From Poa pratensis (lineage: Eukaryota; Streptophyta; Magnoliopsida; Poales; Poaceae): a stretch of DNA of 64,000 bases. Numbering within the stretch: position 1 is the first letter of the stretch; the number at the start of each line of letters is the position of its first letter. A model generated the notes under the pieces. It was not told the origin of the DNA and searched no databases. It saw only the letters and a program-made list of their open reading frames with translations. Location of the stretch: positions 26,197,391 to 26,261,390 of the forward strand of contig CAMZMU010000048.1 in the NCBI GenBank assembly GCA_947311845.1, given 5' to 3'. Shown here piece by piece: positions 1 through 11,844 of this stretch. A program made the translations under genes and the position numbers.

Positions 1-480
1 GCCAATGGTTGGGCCCCTCCCCAAGGTGGTAGTAACCCCTCCTCCCGTATGTATAAACAAGAGGGGCAACTCCCTAAGGCTCACCCCCCCCCCCCCCCCC
101 CCCCCCCACACACACACCTCTCTCTCTCTCTCTCGCACACTCTAATTGTTCTTCACATCTGCCGGAAGGGTGCACCACTCTCATCGTTGGCTTAACACTC
201 TATATGGGTGAACGCTGACGGATGAAGAACTGTATGCGTGGATACCGGTGGAGGGTACCTTTGATCCATTGGAGCGAGAAGGAGATCTAATCCTCGCGAC
301 TAGGAGGGATATGCGGTGAGGATCTTCGAGTTCAGAATCTTCACAAACTACTTTCGCACCTTGTCGGTATGGTTAATCTAGATCCAATTTTTTTTACTGT
401 GTCATCATAGATAGATCTTGAGTTGTTTGTGTTGGTCGATTTTTTTTTGTTTTCCATATACGAGTCCCAACATCTTACTT
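1..480. repeat. Unassigned repeat-like DNA with C and CT/CA runs
   Basis: No gene is visible. A run of 24 C (84-107) is followed by a short CA run and a CT microsatellite to about 134. A TATA-like GTATAAAC stretch at about 50 and the following sequence could be the R-U5 end of an LTR cut by the window edge, but I cannot name a family and no terminus can be defined. Confidence 0.35.
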
Positions 481-590
481 TTTACTTTATGATGGTATAG
501 ATGTCTTCCACACCGGGCCATCATCAGTAATCCTCACTCCACAAACCTAATCCTCAAGCCACAAATGGTTAGATGTACTAGTATATCATA

Positions 591-669
591 CTCCCTCCGT
601 CTGAAAATACTTAACACAGATCACACTACCGTATTTAGACAAATCCGTGTCAAGTATTTCGGGACAGAG
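591..669. mobile_element. Stowaway (Tc1/mariner) MITE
   Basis: The 79-bp element starts CTCCCTCCGTC and ends with the near-complement GGGACAGAG. It is flanked by TA on both sides (589-590 and 670-671). The CTCCCTCCG terminus and the TA target site are the hallmarks of grass Stowaway elements. It is non-coding. The following 670-1130 holds no recognisable feature apart from the 3' flank of the next gene. Confidence 0.85.
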
Positions 670-1130
670 TAAGTCAGTTAACCTCATTCAGGCACAGAGT
701 GTCAACAAAGAGTAAAACCATGTCACCAGCAGATAAAGTGTATCTAGACATAATTTAGTGTGTAGATACATCTAAATTTGAAGTTAGTTGAGACATTTTT
801 TTGTGAATGAGTATTAAGGAATGTCACAAATGTGACTCAGGAGATGCTTGCTCCATTTCCCCTATCACAAACAGAGACAAAATCTAGGCGATCATCAGGA
901 GTCGAGGACCACATTTCCTCTCTCCTCTACTACCTGGTCCATCACGAAAATCGATCCTAAATCAATCAGACAGTACACAGACCACACGTGTGCGCGATCG
1001 CTTGCTGTACCAAGACGCTAAACTAGTACAGTACATAACAGTGAGCACGACAAACAAGCATACACACTGGACGACGGGAACGGGGGAAGCAGAGGAGGGA
1101 GGCGGTGTTGACGACGTCGCAGTCGTTCAA

Positions 1131-1586
1131 TCACAGCCGGCGCGCGGAGGAGGCGCAGGAGCTGGAGCGGGAGGAGGCGGTGCGCCAGAACCCGGCGCCG
1201 TAGAAGCGGGAGCCCATGATCTCGCGCTCCAGCTCGCACGCCGCCTCGTCCTCCGCCTCCACGCGCCTGGCGCCCGCCGCCGCCTCGTCCGCCTCCAGGA
1301 CGGCCTCGGCCGCGATCATCGCCTTGGCGCTCCCGGAAAGCGACGCGTTTCCCTTCCCGCTGCGCCGCAAGCGGCGCCGCCGGCGCCGGCTCAGTCTTGC
1401 GCGGCGCACGAGGTCCGCGGGCAGCCTGACCGCGACGAGCAGCGCGAGCTCCAGCAGAGCCATGGGGCAGCAGCAGCACACCGCGGCGCAGTCCGCCGCC
1501 GCCTGCCCCGCCGCCTCGCCCCCGCACCCCGGACGGGGCTCATGCTCCTCCGCCGCCTCGCCTCGGCCCTGGCCGCCCTCCCGCAT
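1131..1586 (-). CDS. Small Cys-rich, basic plant protein of unknown function
   Basis: Predicted protein of 151 residues from the ATG at 1586. Upstream in-frame codons to 1775 exist but look like 5' UTR, and this ATG gives a compact product. A Cys4-Pro cluster (about residues 37-41) is followed by a hydrophobic stretch (about 42-60) and a polybasic Arg run (about 61-75), then an acidic Ala/Glu helix. Near the C terminus stands the motif SRFYGAGFWRTAS (about 126-138). I recall uncharacterised plant proteins that combine such a Cys-Pro hydrophobic block, a basic block and an FYGxGFWR-like tail, so I think this is a real gene. The hydrophobic plus basic arrangement suggests membrane association (inference). 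Base composition is very GC-rich, which makes long shadow frames on both strands. No intron is evident. No function is claimed. Confidence 0.6.
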   Translation of the reverse strand: MREGGQGRGEAAEEHEPRPGCGGEAAGQAAADCAAVCCCCPMALLELALLVAVRLPADLVRRARLSRRRRRRLRRSGKGNASLSGSAKAMIAAEAVLEADEAAAGARRVEAEDEAACELEREIMGSRFYGAGFWRTASSRSSSCASSARRL

Positions 1587-2007
1587 CTGCCCGACTCTCA
1601 ACGTGCTACTAGTCCGATTCTCCGTCCGGGAGTGCGCGCCGCAACCGGCCGCGCGGTTGTCGGATCGGTTATTTGGAAGGGGCGGGGAGGAGAGGCGTGC
1701 GGCGGTTGGTGGAGGGGAGAGACGATATAGGCGTCGACGGTGGCGTGCGACTGGTGAGAAAAAATCAAACCGCAATTTCCCCGCTGCCGCACGCTGCCCT
1801 GCTGCAGTTATGGATTTTCCAGGCCGTATTTATTGTGGTGGACTCGTTGCCAGAACGCAACCGCCGGCAAAGTTTTGTGTGACCGCGACGGTGGCTGCGC
1901 TCCGTCGGGCGACACCTTCCGTGATGCGAACGCGATAAGACACAGAAAGTGAGAACGATGGGAACGACGGCGAGAGCGTGTCGCGTCTCTTCGCCGTGTG
2001 GGTGATG

Positions 2008-2904
2008 TTTTTTTTTTTTAGAGTTTTTGCATTCAAATCACGAAATAATACAAAGTAGTTGACCCTTACATGCACACTGTAACTCAATCACAAAGAACCA
2101 TGAACACCTAGAACACCCTAAGATAACCATAACACATGAAGATCTCCGGAGCGCTGTGTCATCATCCCAGAATCTTGAGAGCAGACCCCTGCAGCAGAAA
2201 GATCTGCAACTAGGCGCAAGTAGGTCATCATCTTCGACCACGGTACAATTACCGCTACGCTGCTTCCTCTTTCCTTGACACCTGCTCCGAGGGCATGGAC
2301 ACCAATCCAACACACCTGCAACAGCCGTCGCCATCTTTGGCTTTGAGTACCGCGAAAAGTGTCCCTTCCGGGAGGAAGAGAACTCGAGTCATCCGACTGG
2401 TCCAGCACCGCGGCCGGGCCATCCGCCCGGGCAAAGCAGGATCTCCCTCCAGCATCAGCACAGAGGAAGGAGAAGAACAGCAGCAGCAAATCATACCGAC
2501 AAGGAGGAAGAAGGGTCTTCGTCTCCATGCACCCATCGCCCATCTGAGGACCCAACCGGCCCGTGCCGATTGACCTCCAGACTCCATAGCCACGACTATC
2601 CGGGGATCCCCACTCTGCTAGCTCCTAGACGAAGGCAGTAGCCCCGCCTGACCGCGAACAGAGCCCGGAGAGATTTATTCCGACGCGACACCACCGCGGC
2701 GGCCTCGGCAGCGTCTCCCTCAACCCTAACCCTACCGCGCACCCACCGAACGCACAGACCCGAGGTTCCCCCTCCCTCCCGCCGCCGGAGCGGCAGACGG
2801 AGAGAGAGGGAACCGGCGGCGGCGCCGGCGGCACACAAGGGAACCACGATCGCCTCCTAGATCGCCTTGGTGCGATCCGTTTTTCCCGGAGCGACCGAAC
2901 CTCT
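2008..2904 (-). mobile_element. Poly(A) retroposon with 13-bp target duplication
   Basis: An insertion of 897 bp lies on the minus strand. Its 3' end is a poly(A) tail (T run 2008-2019 on the plus strand). A perfect 13-bp direct repeat, CGTGTGGGTGATG, flanks it at 1995-2007 and 2905-2917. This combination shows target-primed (LINE-type) retroposition. The 5' part is GC-rich, with a proline/arginine-like repeat block around 2760-2840 that resembles 12360-12430 in the second retroposon. No reverse transcriptase is present, so it is non-autonomous or a processed transcript. Open frames within it are short and inconsistent and I do not call them genes. Confidence 0.8.
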
Positions 2905-3128
2905 CGTGTGGGTGATGGTGAAGGTGAACTCCCGGTGTGTCGCACGCGTGCGGGGTGTGGTGTGGAGATGGTCCGTCCGACGGCGCAGGTGACGATTTGG
3001 TTGATGCGTCCGCGTGGTTTTGGCTTCATGCTGGGTCTGCTGGTACGCGTCTTACGTGTGTGATGATTGATTCGGTCCAGTGATGGTGACGGTCGAGAGT
3101 TGCTTATAAACCTGTGTTACCTCATACT

Positions 3129-3335
3129 CACTGGCGGAGCTATGTGCAGTTCGGGGGGGCCACCGCCCCAGCCCAAGCAAATTTTACCAACAATGTAGTA
3201 CTATTTGGCCATTTTGCCTCAGAAATCGATGGTTTTAGGCCCATTTGCCCCCCCACCAGCGGCCCAACACTGCCCAGCAACACATTTGCCCCCCCCCCCC
3301 CCCCCCCCGGCCATTTGGCCCAAGCTCCGCCACTG
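3129..3335. mobile_element. hAT-type MITE with 8-bp target duplication
   Basis: A 207-bp element has imperfect terminal inverted repeats, CACTGGCGGAGCTAT at the left and the complement of CAGTGGCGGAGCTTG at the right. It is flanked by a perfect 8-bp duplication CTCATACT (3121-3128 and 3336-3343). An 8-bp target duplication is the hAT signature. It contains a long C homopolymer near 3288-3308 and no coding capacity. Confidence 0.85.
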
Positions 3336-3368
3336 CTCATACTGTTAGCTGCTCTTATTATAAGATGA

Positions 3369-4440
3369 CTAGGAAACATGCCCGTGCGTTGCAACGGGAG
3401 AGGAAAAAATTCCATTGTCATGGCGTCGCCCTATATACGTCGTCACCAAACCAAACTCTAGCAGAAGTTGCCGAAAAGCATGCAACCGGTCGGGGTGACA
3501 TCGGGCTCGTGCATCGGCGAGGGTTTCCACAGCAAGAAAGGCTTATTCTATTATGTCGTCATACATATCAAATTTCCACTGCAACCTAAGGTACATGCGA
3601 AAGATAAGATGCCTCAGATGCAAGAATCTGCTCGCACATTTTGGATTTTTCGTACCTCAAATGTCTGCTTGAAGTCAATGAATGCAAAAAACACATGCAG
3701 TTAGCACAAATGAAATACGGAGTACAAGCCATCCTACAACGACTGAATTAAAAGCAAGATAAAAGAACACTTCATAGCTTGCCGGAGGAGTAGCCAGTCG
3801 CCGGGTCAGAGAAGCAGCGGCGCAGAAGCGTCAAGCGGCGGCCGCCTGGGGCGGGCTGGCAAGCTTCCCCTCTGCCTTGAAAACATTGGTCAGTCGAGGA
3901 GTCTACCGGCAACGTGGGGTGGCGGACGGGGTATCTGTAGAGGCGGCGGCCGGATTCGATTTGAAGAGTCGGGGCCTCTTCCTGGAGCTGCAGGGCCAGG
4001 GCCGGGACCGGATGCACGGGATGGGTGATCTATTTTTGGTGTTGGGGCACATCAACAGGTCGGGAGGTCCGTAGGTGCTCAATCCTTCTCGGGCAGTCAT
4101 CAACGTGATCCTTGTACTGTATTTAGGAGTTGAGAAGGCTGCCCGCTCGATCCATGCCGGAGAGCTCGGGGAAGAGAGATGGCGGAGTGGGTGGCAGGGG
4201 CGGCGCCCGGATTCATGGGGCGGTGGAGGCCGGAAGGTGGATGGTGGGTGCGGCGGCGAGCCCGACTTCGCTGCGACGGGCGACGTTGGTGGTCGTGGGG
4301 ACTGGGGAAGAGATCGAACGAACTGTCGTGTCCACTTGGCGGTGGTAGTTCGGTAAATATGTGATTTGTGGAAGGGCAAAAACGGTACAAAAAAATGACG
4401 TACCACAAGAAACCTTCCTTCCTTTATTATTAGGTATAGA
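3369..4440 (-). mobile_element. Non-autonomous Helitron, minus strand
   Basis: Read on the minus strand the element starts TCTATACCTAATAATAAAG at 4440 and ends CTAG at 3369. Just inside the end lies the palindromic hairpin word CCCGTTGCAACGCACGGG. The bases flanking it are A (3368) and T (4441), the AT target expected for Helitrons. An 11-bp direct repeat TTAGGTATAGA at 4430-4451 makes the 5' end ambiguous (4440 or 4451). There is no Rep/helicase. The GC-rich interior (about 3780-4340) has coding-like composition and may be a captured gene fragment that I do not recognise. A 33-bp segment (4096-4128) recurs exactly at 17185-17217. Confidence 0.7.
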
Positions 4441-4453
4441 TTAGGTATAGATA

Positions 4454-7321
4454 TCTTTACTATTAAATGAGACTTGGTGATGGTGTAACCCGGCAGAAAA
4501 TTCTGCCCATCACTACTACGATGGACGATCCAGTGCGCGTACACCGTTCGATCGTCGTGATGAGAATATTACGCCTTATTGCCACCGCTTAGTGGACCGA
4601 AATGGTACGAACTGCCTATCTCTGCTACCTTCTACCCGTCGCCTCTCTCAACCAATCTCAGGAACTCTTGGTTCTCGACTCCACCCGCGCCGCCGCCCGT
4701 TTCACGCTGGCCGCCGGCGAATTGAGGCCTCCGGTGACCGAATCGAGTGACCAAACGCCGGAATAGATCCCTATACATCCGGTTCTTCACCGCTGCCACG
4801 CGAATCGAGGTCTGCTCCCTACCGCCGCTAGGTGTCCCACCCGCCCCTACTCACAATTAAAGTCACGAGCTCGCCGCCATCTCCAAGAGCCCCCGCCGTA
4901 GCTACGAGATCCCACGGCCGCTTCACACCACCAGAACTCGCGCGAGAGGGGCTCCGGCGCTGGACCTTCGTCTTCTCCTTTCACTTCTGACCATGGCCGT
5001 AGTGCTCAGGGAAGAGGTGTAGGGAGGAGCTCTGCCGCTTGGATCTGGTGACCTCCTAGGTCGTACTGCTCGATTCCCCCTCGTGCGCGTGCGCCGCCGC
5101 CACCCCGTCCGTGGGCCACCGCCGCCACCCAGCCCACCCCATCCGTCGGTCGACCACGGTCCTGCCCCATCCTCCCTCGCACGTATCTCTGACCGTCGCG
5201 GCCTACCGAACCTGAGCTGGCTCCCCGCTTGCAGCCCCGGCCCTTCCACCATCCCAGGTCGCCTGCCATGGGTGGCAAGCTCAGCCCTCGCCTGGCTTCC
5301 TTCCCCTCAATCAGGTGACCGCCTCCTTTAACAAATTGTATCAGCCTGTTTTATTCTCTATATATGATATATATGAAATAGGAGAATTATCTTAGGGGTC
5401 GTTTGGCACCCATCATTTTCATGGAATTCATTTCAGATTCCATACTCAAACGTGTTTGGCTGTCATGGAATTGGAATGTCATTTCAATTGGAATTCCAAA
5501 GAATGCCTATGCTATGTTAAATCAATTCATGTCCCTAATGTTGTCATTTCTTTGGAATTCATTTCATTTCATTTCATTTTGGCCAAATGAAATGAAATGA
5601 TGGGTGCCAAACGAGCTTTACATACTAGCTTCAGTTTGTTGGTATACATATGCAAACATATGCATCAGTGCATCACCGTTCTGTACCCGGACGATCAGCA
5701 CATCAGCTCTCTCATTCTTCACCGCTGCCTGGTATGTGCAAGCTCGAACATTTGATTCCTATCCTTCCTGGTAGATGTGTGTTGATTTTTTAATCCATTT
5801 TTTCCTTGAATGTCTGAATGTTCAGTGCACAACTTAGCTGAATCTTCAGGAGCAACTTGACTGCGTTATCTAGCAAGAAAAATACGCACAATCCATTACG
5901 TTGCATAACTATGGCAGTGCCAAATTAATGGTTGGTTTCTCGATGCATCCAATTATGCTATCAGCTGAACCTGTTATTACTTTCCATATGAATTTGAAAT
6001 TTACGTATTTTACATTTTGAACCACCTCTTGTTGTTCAGTTCAAAGGCTTGCACAATAATACTCCACCATTTGCGATGAATGTGGTGATTGCTGAATGTG
6101 CTCTCACCGAGTCATGTGACATGAAGATAACATAGCTATACGGTCCAAATTCAACTATGAATCATTCAGACACAAGACTTTGCAGTTACAGCTTTAAACA
6201 ATCGCATGAGCACAGATTTAATTTCTCAGGGAAAAGTGAACTTTTGAAATAGTTGTTGCAATATTAACATGCTTTGTTATAGTGTGAGGGCTATGCTATG
6301 ATATAATTTATAGCTCCCAAATGCAACGATATGGGTAATATACAAGAAAATTCGATTTGTAGTAGGAGATGCATCTGTATAATGCCTTCAATTGTTGAAA
6401 GCTATGAATGCTTCATTGTTTGTTTGTTTGTTTGTTTGTTTTGTAGTAGCAGATGCTTAACCAAGGAATTAACTAACCATTTTGCTATTGTAGCTGAAGA
6501 TGAGGGATGACTGCACATCAAGAAGGTTAGCGCACACAAATGGGATCCTTGGCGTCCTGATAGTCATGTAATGCTACCAAGTGAGTACTACACTGATGTG
6601 AGCTACTAACTTTGGAGGAAACTTGATTGGGCAGATTGAGTCTTGTCTTTGCTAATGTACATTGCTCACAAATTAAACTATTATTGGTTGATTTGTTACA
6701 GAGTGGCCATTCTTAAGTTTCAGCGGGTTATCACCTTCATGGCTACATGCGCGCAACTTGTTCTGGGACCCAGGGTGGCAACCATCGCCTGAAGTAATCA
6801 GGGAGTTAAGTGAGATTTTTTCAATGCTTATTCGTATATGAAGCCATTGGCAAAATTTGCATCAGTTTGGCTGCAAAAGGTTGTCTTATTTTGATTTGAT
6901 CCGAGCTGTCATATTTTTATTCTTACATGTTGTGGCACCATCGAGGGAAGTTGAACATATGTGGCGGCCTGAGTTAAATTTGGCACAAGTTAAATAAATG
7001 TATATGAATTAACATTTTTCATTACTGATTATCTCACTCGAACAAGCAAATAGCAATGTACATATGTTTATGAGATCAAATTGTGTTTAATCTATGGCGA
7101 TCAAATTGTTGTGGATTGTTATTTTATTGGATTACCGAAAAATCTTTATATAAATTGGGATAACTGTTTGATCTATGTATGCCTATCTTTCCGTTATTCC
7201 GTGGCAACACGAGTATTCAGCTAGGTATCATGCAATCCTTACATTTTACATGTTTGAAACTATTTGTGTGCAATCATTATAATATTTATGCACCCGTTGC
7301 AACGCACGGGCATTTAGCTAG
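4454..7321 (+). mobile_element. Non-autonomous Helitron, plus strand
   Basis: It starts TCTTTACTATTAAATGAG after an A and ends at GCATTTAGCTAG (7321) before a T. The same hairpin word as its neighbour, CCCGTTGCAACGCACGGG, sits about 10 nt upstream of the CTAG terminus. It lies head-to-head with the Helitron at 3369-4440. No Rep/helicase frame exists. The GC-rich part (4640-5330) and short exon-like blocks near 6490-6590 and 6700-6800 could be captured gene pieces, none of which I recognise. It carries a nested MITE and a TTTG microsatellite near 6417-6441. Confidence 0.7.
5395..5617. mobile_element. PIF/Harbinger (Tourist-like) MITE
   Basis: The terminal inverted repeats share TCGTTTGGCACCCATCATTT in both arms. 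Flanking TTA trinucleotides lie at 5392-5394 and 5618-5620. The CGTTTGG terminus with a TTA target is typical of Tourist-like elements. The 223-bp body is rich in CATTTCA words and does not code. It is nested inside the plus-strand Helitron. Confidence 0.8.
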
Positions 7322-8820
7322 TAGATATAGATATTGATGTGCATGATGATGAAAAGTGGGGAGAGATCATTTTAGTATGCATGGAACAGCTGATGGGTGG
7401 AAGAAAGAGGCCGACTATTGTGGAAAAAGCAACCAAATTACCGGGTAGTCCAAGTCCAACCAAGCAGCTGAGAAGCAGCTTCGAGCAACGGGGTTCTTCC
7501 GCATCCGCACGGCTTATCTAGACCATTCAATTAAGCGGCAGCTTTGTTTATTTTATGTTTAGAAATATTCACTTCCAACGGTTAATACATTATTTGAACT
7601 ATATTTTGTTAACGTGTGATCCGAATATTTTGTTAACGCATCATTCGATTTTTCTGTGAATGTGCGATCCTACTTTTTTTTACTAATATGTGATCAATTT
7701 TTTGTTAATGCATAATCTGATTTTTTCCATTAATGGATTATACATTTTTTCTTGACACATAATACCACTTTTTGTGCACACATAATTTCGAATCAAGGTT
7801 TATTTTCCAACTTATTAGGGCCTCCAAAACAATGTATGCAAAGAGTTGCACAAATCTCAAAGAGATGGACGCAGAATAGGCCGTGCGGGTCCAACTAGTT
7901 GTGGTTCTGCATTTTTGAGTTTTGAGAAGCAACCCAAACAACCGGACACCGAAGGGTAGTGAACTAGCGAAATTGCTTCTCTCCGCAGGCGAGCGCTCGC
8001 ACGATGGGTCACACCCACGTTCCCTTCCTCATGTCGCTTTCTCTCCCTCTCTGATCCCCACACTTTCCCGAGACGGCGCCATCGAGACAAGACTTATGGG
8101 TGGGGGTAGGGGTGGGGGTGCTCGCCGACAACGAGATCGAATATGGGGGATTTAGAGGGATGGGCAGGGCGGTGGTAGACCAATGGAGGCGATGATTTGA
8201 GAAGGGCAGGCGGCGGAGGCAGGCAGGCAGTTTGGCCGGCGGTGACGCGTTCGTTTTCCTCCTTCCGCATTTTGTCCTTTTGCGGTCGAAATCGGTCGCG
8301 CGCCTAACCTAGCCTCTCCCCTGAACTAGTGATACAGCGCAGAAACCTGAGTCTTCCCAAGCAGCTTCACCGGTCTCTCAAAATTTGACTCTCGACTCTA
8401 GAGCATTTCACAGGCCTCTCAAAATTTGTGTTCCAAAAAGTTGTTTTGCGAAAGGATAGAAGTTTTTCGGAATACAAAACTGCTGGTATCTAGTAGAGTT
8501 CTTAAAAAGTAGCTTCCAAATTTTTGTGTTCTACATATTCTTGTCTATCGGTTGTTCTGTACACTCTATAATCATACATAAATGACAATTCGAACATTTA
8601 TTACTACATCGGTCCAAAAATATAACCACCATTAAATACCGCAGGTCAACGACGTACAATTTTAAGCGTGATTTGTCCTTATAATTTTGCAAATGCGCCT
8701 TCTACAGCTTCTACAACTTCTCAACCAAATCATTTTGGAGTTGCTTATGGGTCTGCCCATCTTCTATCTCTCGGCACTCCCTTGGAAATTTGTTGATCCG
8801 GTCTTCATTAGCCCTCGTTG
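7322..8820. other. Intergenic DNA without a recognisable gene
   Basis: The part at 7600-7760 is AT-rich with degenerate repeats of a TTTTGTTAATGC-like word. The part at 7980-8300 is GC-richer with short open frames of no recognisable family. I see no supported gene or complete element. Confidence 0.4.
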
Positions 8821-8893
8821 GTCTGGCTCTTCTTCTATATCCACATAAGCATAGGCGATCTGGCTCTTCTTCTATACCCACATAAGCATAGGC
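8821..8893. repeat. Two-copy tandem repeat, 36-37 bp
   Basis: The word TCTGGCTCTTCTTCTATA and the CCCACATAAGCATAGGC that follows it occur twice in tandem with only a few differences. It is a simple local duplication and not coding. Confidence 0.8.
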
Positions 8894-9129
8894 TACGTCT
8901 TGCCAAAACATATCCTCTCTCTCATCACGTTTACACAAACAATTGCACACAAAAGACCAATACAATGTATCACGACAGGGCAAACCTTAGATCTGTGGTG
9001 CCAAATTTAATTTGGTCGTAGTCTCTCATATGGAAGCCTTACACATGTTTGATTAAAAAATGCTATATATTTTTCAATTTCATGCATAAATTTTAATTTG
9101 AGAATCTAATCGTGGCACTTGTACTCACC

Positions 9130-10430
9130 ATGTGATACAGAGGCCCATTGCGGTGAGCATATCAAATAATTGAATATTGTGTGTAGACTAAAGGACCAAG
9201 GGGGACTCGCTATTGAAGTGCTTGAGATAAAAAAAAAATGCCTTTTGAGTAAATGGCTATTTAAATTACTTATGGAATAAGGAGTGTGGAATGAGCTGTT
9301 AACTAATAAGTATTTGGGGGACAAGAATCTGTCTCAAGTTCAAATGAAACCTACTGATTCACCTTTTTGGAAGGGGTTTATGAGAGTTAAAGAGGATTTC
9401 TTAAAGATGGGGTCGTTTAGTATTGGTAATGGCCAACAAACTCGATTTTGGGAGGACATTTGGATGGGTAATACCTCACTTGCGAATGAATACCCATCCT
9501 TATTCGCTATTGCATCCGATAAACATCTTACAGTTGCGTCTGTTTTCATCAATCTACACTTTAGAAGGAATTTGGTAGGAAATAACAGAGAACTTAGGTT
9601 TCATCTTGTCGAACGGCTGATGCGAGTTCAGATTACAAATGAGCCAGATAGGTTTAACTGGACCTTAACACCAACGGGAGTTTTTTCGGTTAAATCTTAC
9701 TACGCGGAATTAATGAATGGTCATACACGGTACTTACGAAAATACTTGTGGAAACTTAAAGTTCCTTTAAAGATACGTATTTTTCTGTGGTTCTTGCACA
9801 GGAAGGAGCTTTTGACTAAGGACAATCTAATTAAAAGAAAATGGATTGTGTGTAAGAAATGCGTTTTCTGTGATGCAGATGAGTCTGTCGAACACCTGTT
9901 TATATCTTGTCCTTTTGTACGTGATATTTGGCGAATGATACATTTTACCTTCAATATTCAACCTCCTTCTAGTATACCGAATCTATTTGGAAATTGTCTA
10001 AATGGGGTGGATAAGAAGTCCAAAGAGCTTATTAGGATAGGCATTGCGGCTGTTTTATGGGCTATTTGGAACTGCAGAAATGACATTATATTTAACAAGG
10101 CAACATCTCCTCATTATCTGCAGGTTATCAACAAGACGACCTACTGGATCCACATGTGGTCATTTCTTCTCCCTGTGGAGCGGCGTGGTCTCATGGATTC
10201 CGCTTGTACTCGAATGATGATGGTCGTACGGGCTATCTTCTGCCGGGGTGGGTGGCGACATCATAAGAGACTAGATGGATAAAGCCTTTTTTATGTGGTT
10301 GTTTTTTGTATTCACACTGAGTGATCCATAAATTGTAAACTTCGTGATTCTAAATATTTTAATAATTGCGGTGGCTGTGTGCATCATTTTGATGCAGAGG
10401 CCGGGGATCTGCACCCTATTATCTAAAAAA
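9130..10430 (+). pseudogene. 5'-truncated LINE (RIX) remnant
   Basis: The open frame 9284-10282 (332 codons) matches the C-terminal part of plant LINE polyproteins. It has the region after the reverse transcriptase (about residues 15-90 of the frame) and the zinc-binding zf-RVT domain (about 110-260), with a WKLKVPLKIRIFLW motif, CVFCDADESVEHLFISC and a WAIWNCRND block. Degenerate coding similarity extends upstream to about 9130, with KDQGGLAIEVLEIK just before a stop. The end of the element carries the grass LINE 3' signature TGTGCATCATTTTGATGCAG followed by GGCCGGGG (about 10376-10407) and a short A run at 10425-10430. The endonuclease and most of the RT are absent, as expected for a 5'-truncated copy. 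It is not a host gene. Confidence 0.85.
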
Positions 10431-10599
10431 TGTGTATAAAGTAGAAGAACCCGTTAAAGGTTAAAGTTCGTCGGTGATTAAATATAGGATGGCCTATTTA
10501 AATAAGAAGTAACATTATTTATTACGACACATTTGGACGTAGAAAAAAATGATCATGCCAACTTCAATTTACACTTCCAGAAGTTTATGTCTATTTGCT

Positions 10600-10889
10600 T
10601 TGCTATCCGAGCTCTGTTATTTGAAGTATTCTGTCAATACTTTAGTTTCTAAAAATATTAAATTATGAATTACTTTAATGTGTTTGGGTCGGATGAATAC
10701 TGTGGTTTGATAAACTGAAGTATCGTACAAAACTGCATTTTTTCTAAACTGGAGAATTCACTCCCGACCACTTTATTTTCTAAACTGAAGTATTCTAGAA
10801 AACTGTAGTATTCCTTTGCCAGGCAGCTCAATACTTCGTTTTTGGAATACTACGGTTTCAAACATACTGAGCTCCCAAACTAGCCCTAA
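10600..10889. repeat. Possible diverged MITE
   Basis: The left end (CCGAGCTCTGTTATTTGAAG) and the complement of the right end (GGGAGCTCAGTATGTTTGAA) resemble each other as degenerate inverted repeats. The interior repeats a GAAGTATTCT-like word. No clean target duplication was found. Family assignment is not possible. Confidence 0.3.
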
Positions 10890-11844
10890 ATACCTCCACT
10901 AAGATATTCTTAGGCCTTAAAGTATATGAGAATATTCACACAATAATATACACATGCACTGTGCAAATCACTTTTGTAAAAAAACAAGAGTCAAGCAGGT
11001 GTATGTTGTTTTTCACATTTTTAGTTTGTTATATATCTTCTTAATAGAAAGCAAAAACTTTTGTACAACTCAGATATATTTTCAATGTTATACATTGCAA
11101 CTATAATAGCGTAAGTCACATTAATAAATATTTAAAACACTGGTATGGTTAAGAATGCGAAGGAAGTAATGTACATTTTGTATTTTAAAATTTAAAATAT
11201 GATGAATGGATATAAATAAGTATAAGAGTTTAGTATAATTAAATTTAATTTAAGTCACTTAGATATGATGAATGGATATATTTAGTATGGCCCTGGTCTC
11301 CAAGCTAGAGTATTACCATCCTCTTTATTTAATAAAACACTATATGATCCTCGGGCAAATACACCATCTCTCCATAACTATGTGATCTATCATTGACATC
11401 GGTGTCATGGTACTCCCTGTGAGTAGTGAGGTGTCACCACGGCTAGTGTGGTTCTCTCCCTTGGCTAATGCACACCCACCGACCAGCCGCGTCTACTTTC
11501 CCTATCGCATCGTCAACCTCGAGAACGATACCCAGCCCTAGGCGACTTAGATCAAGTGATCAAATTAGGTGTTTCAACCCTGGTTGAGATGTCGAGCGGT
11601 AATACTGTAATAGGGGTGCCTGATGTAACGGCTAAGAAGGGCTGCAACTTCATAGCCATCATGTCGGCTGAATACTCCCTTGAGAAGCAAACCTTTATGG
11701 TGTAGCTGGGGCGAAGGTTGAGTTGACCAGTGAGTAAATTACTCACACTCATGTTGTTTACTATACTAGCATAATTACAGGTACTGAATTGCCAACTTGT
11801 GTTTTCCTAGATCCTAGTATAGGCTACTGCGGTTTGGATGCAAG
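10890..11844. other. AT-rich intergenic DNA
   Basis: No gene is seen. A word ATATGATGAATGGATATA occurs near 11200 and 11265. The stretch 11300-11800 has ordinary composition without a recognisable frame or terminus. Confidence 0.4.

Noticed and set aside
990..1938. Long plus-strand frames of 240-246 codons opposite the small Cys-rich protein
   Set aside because: They are Arg/Ala/Pro-rich shadows of GC-rich DNA with no domain. The minus strand carries the motif-bearing frame.
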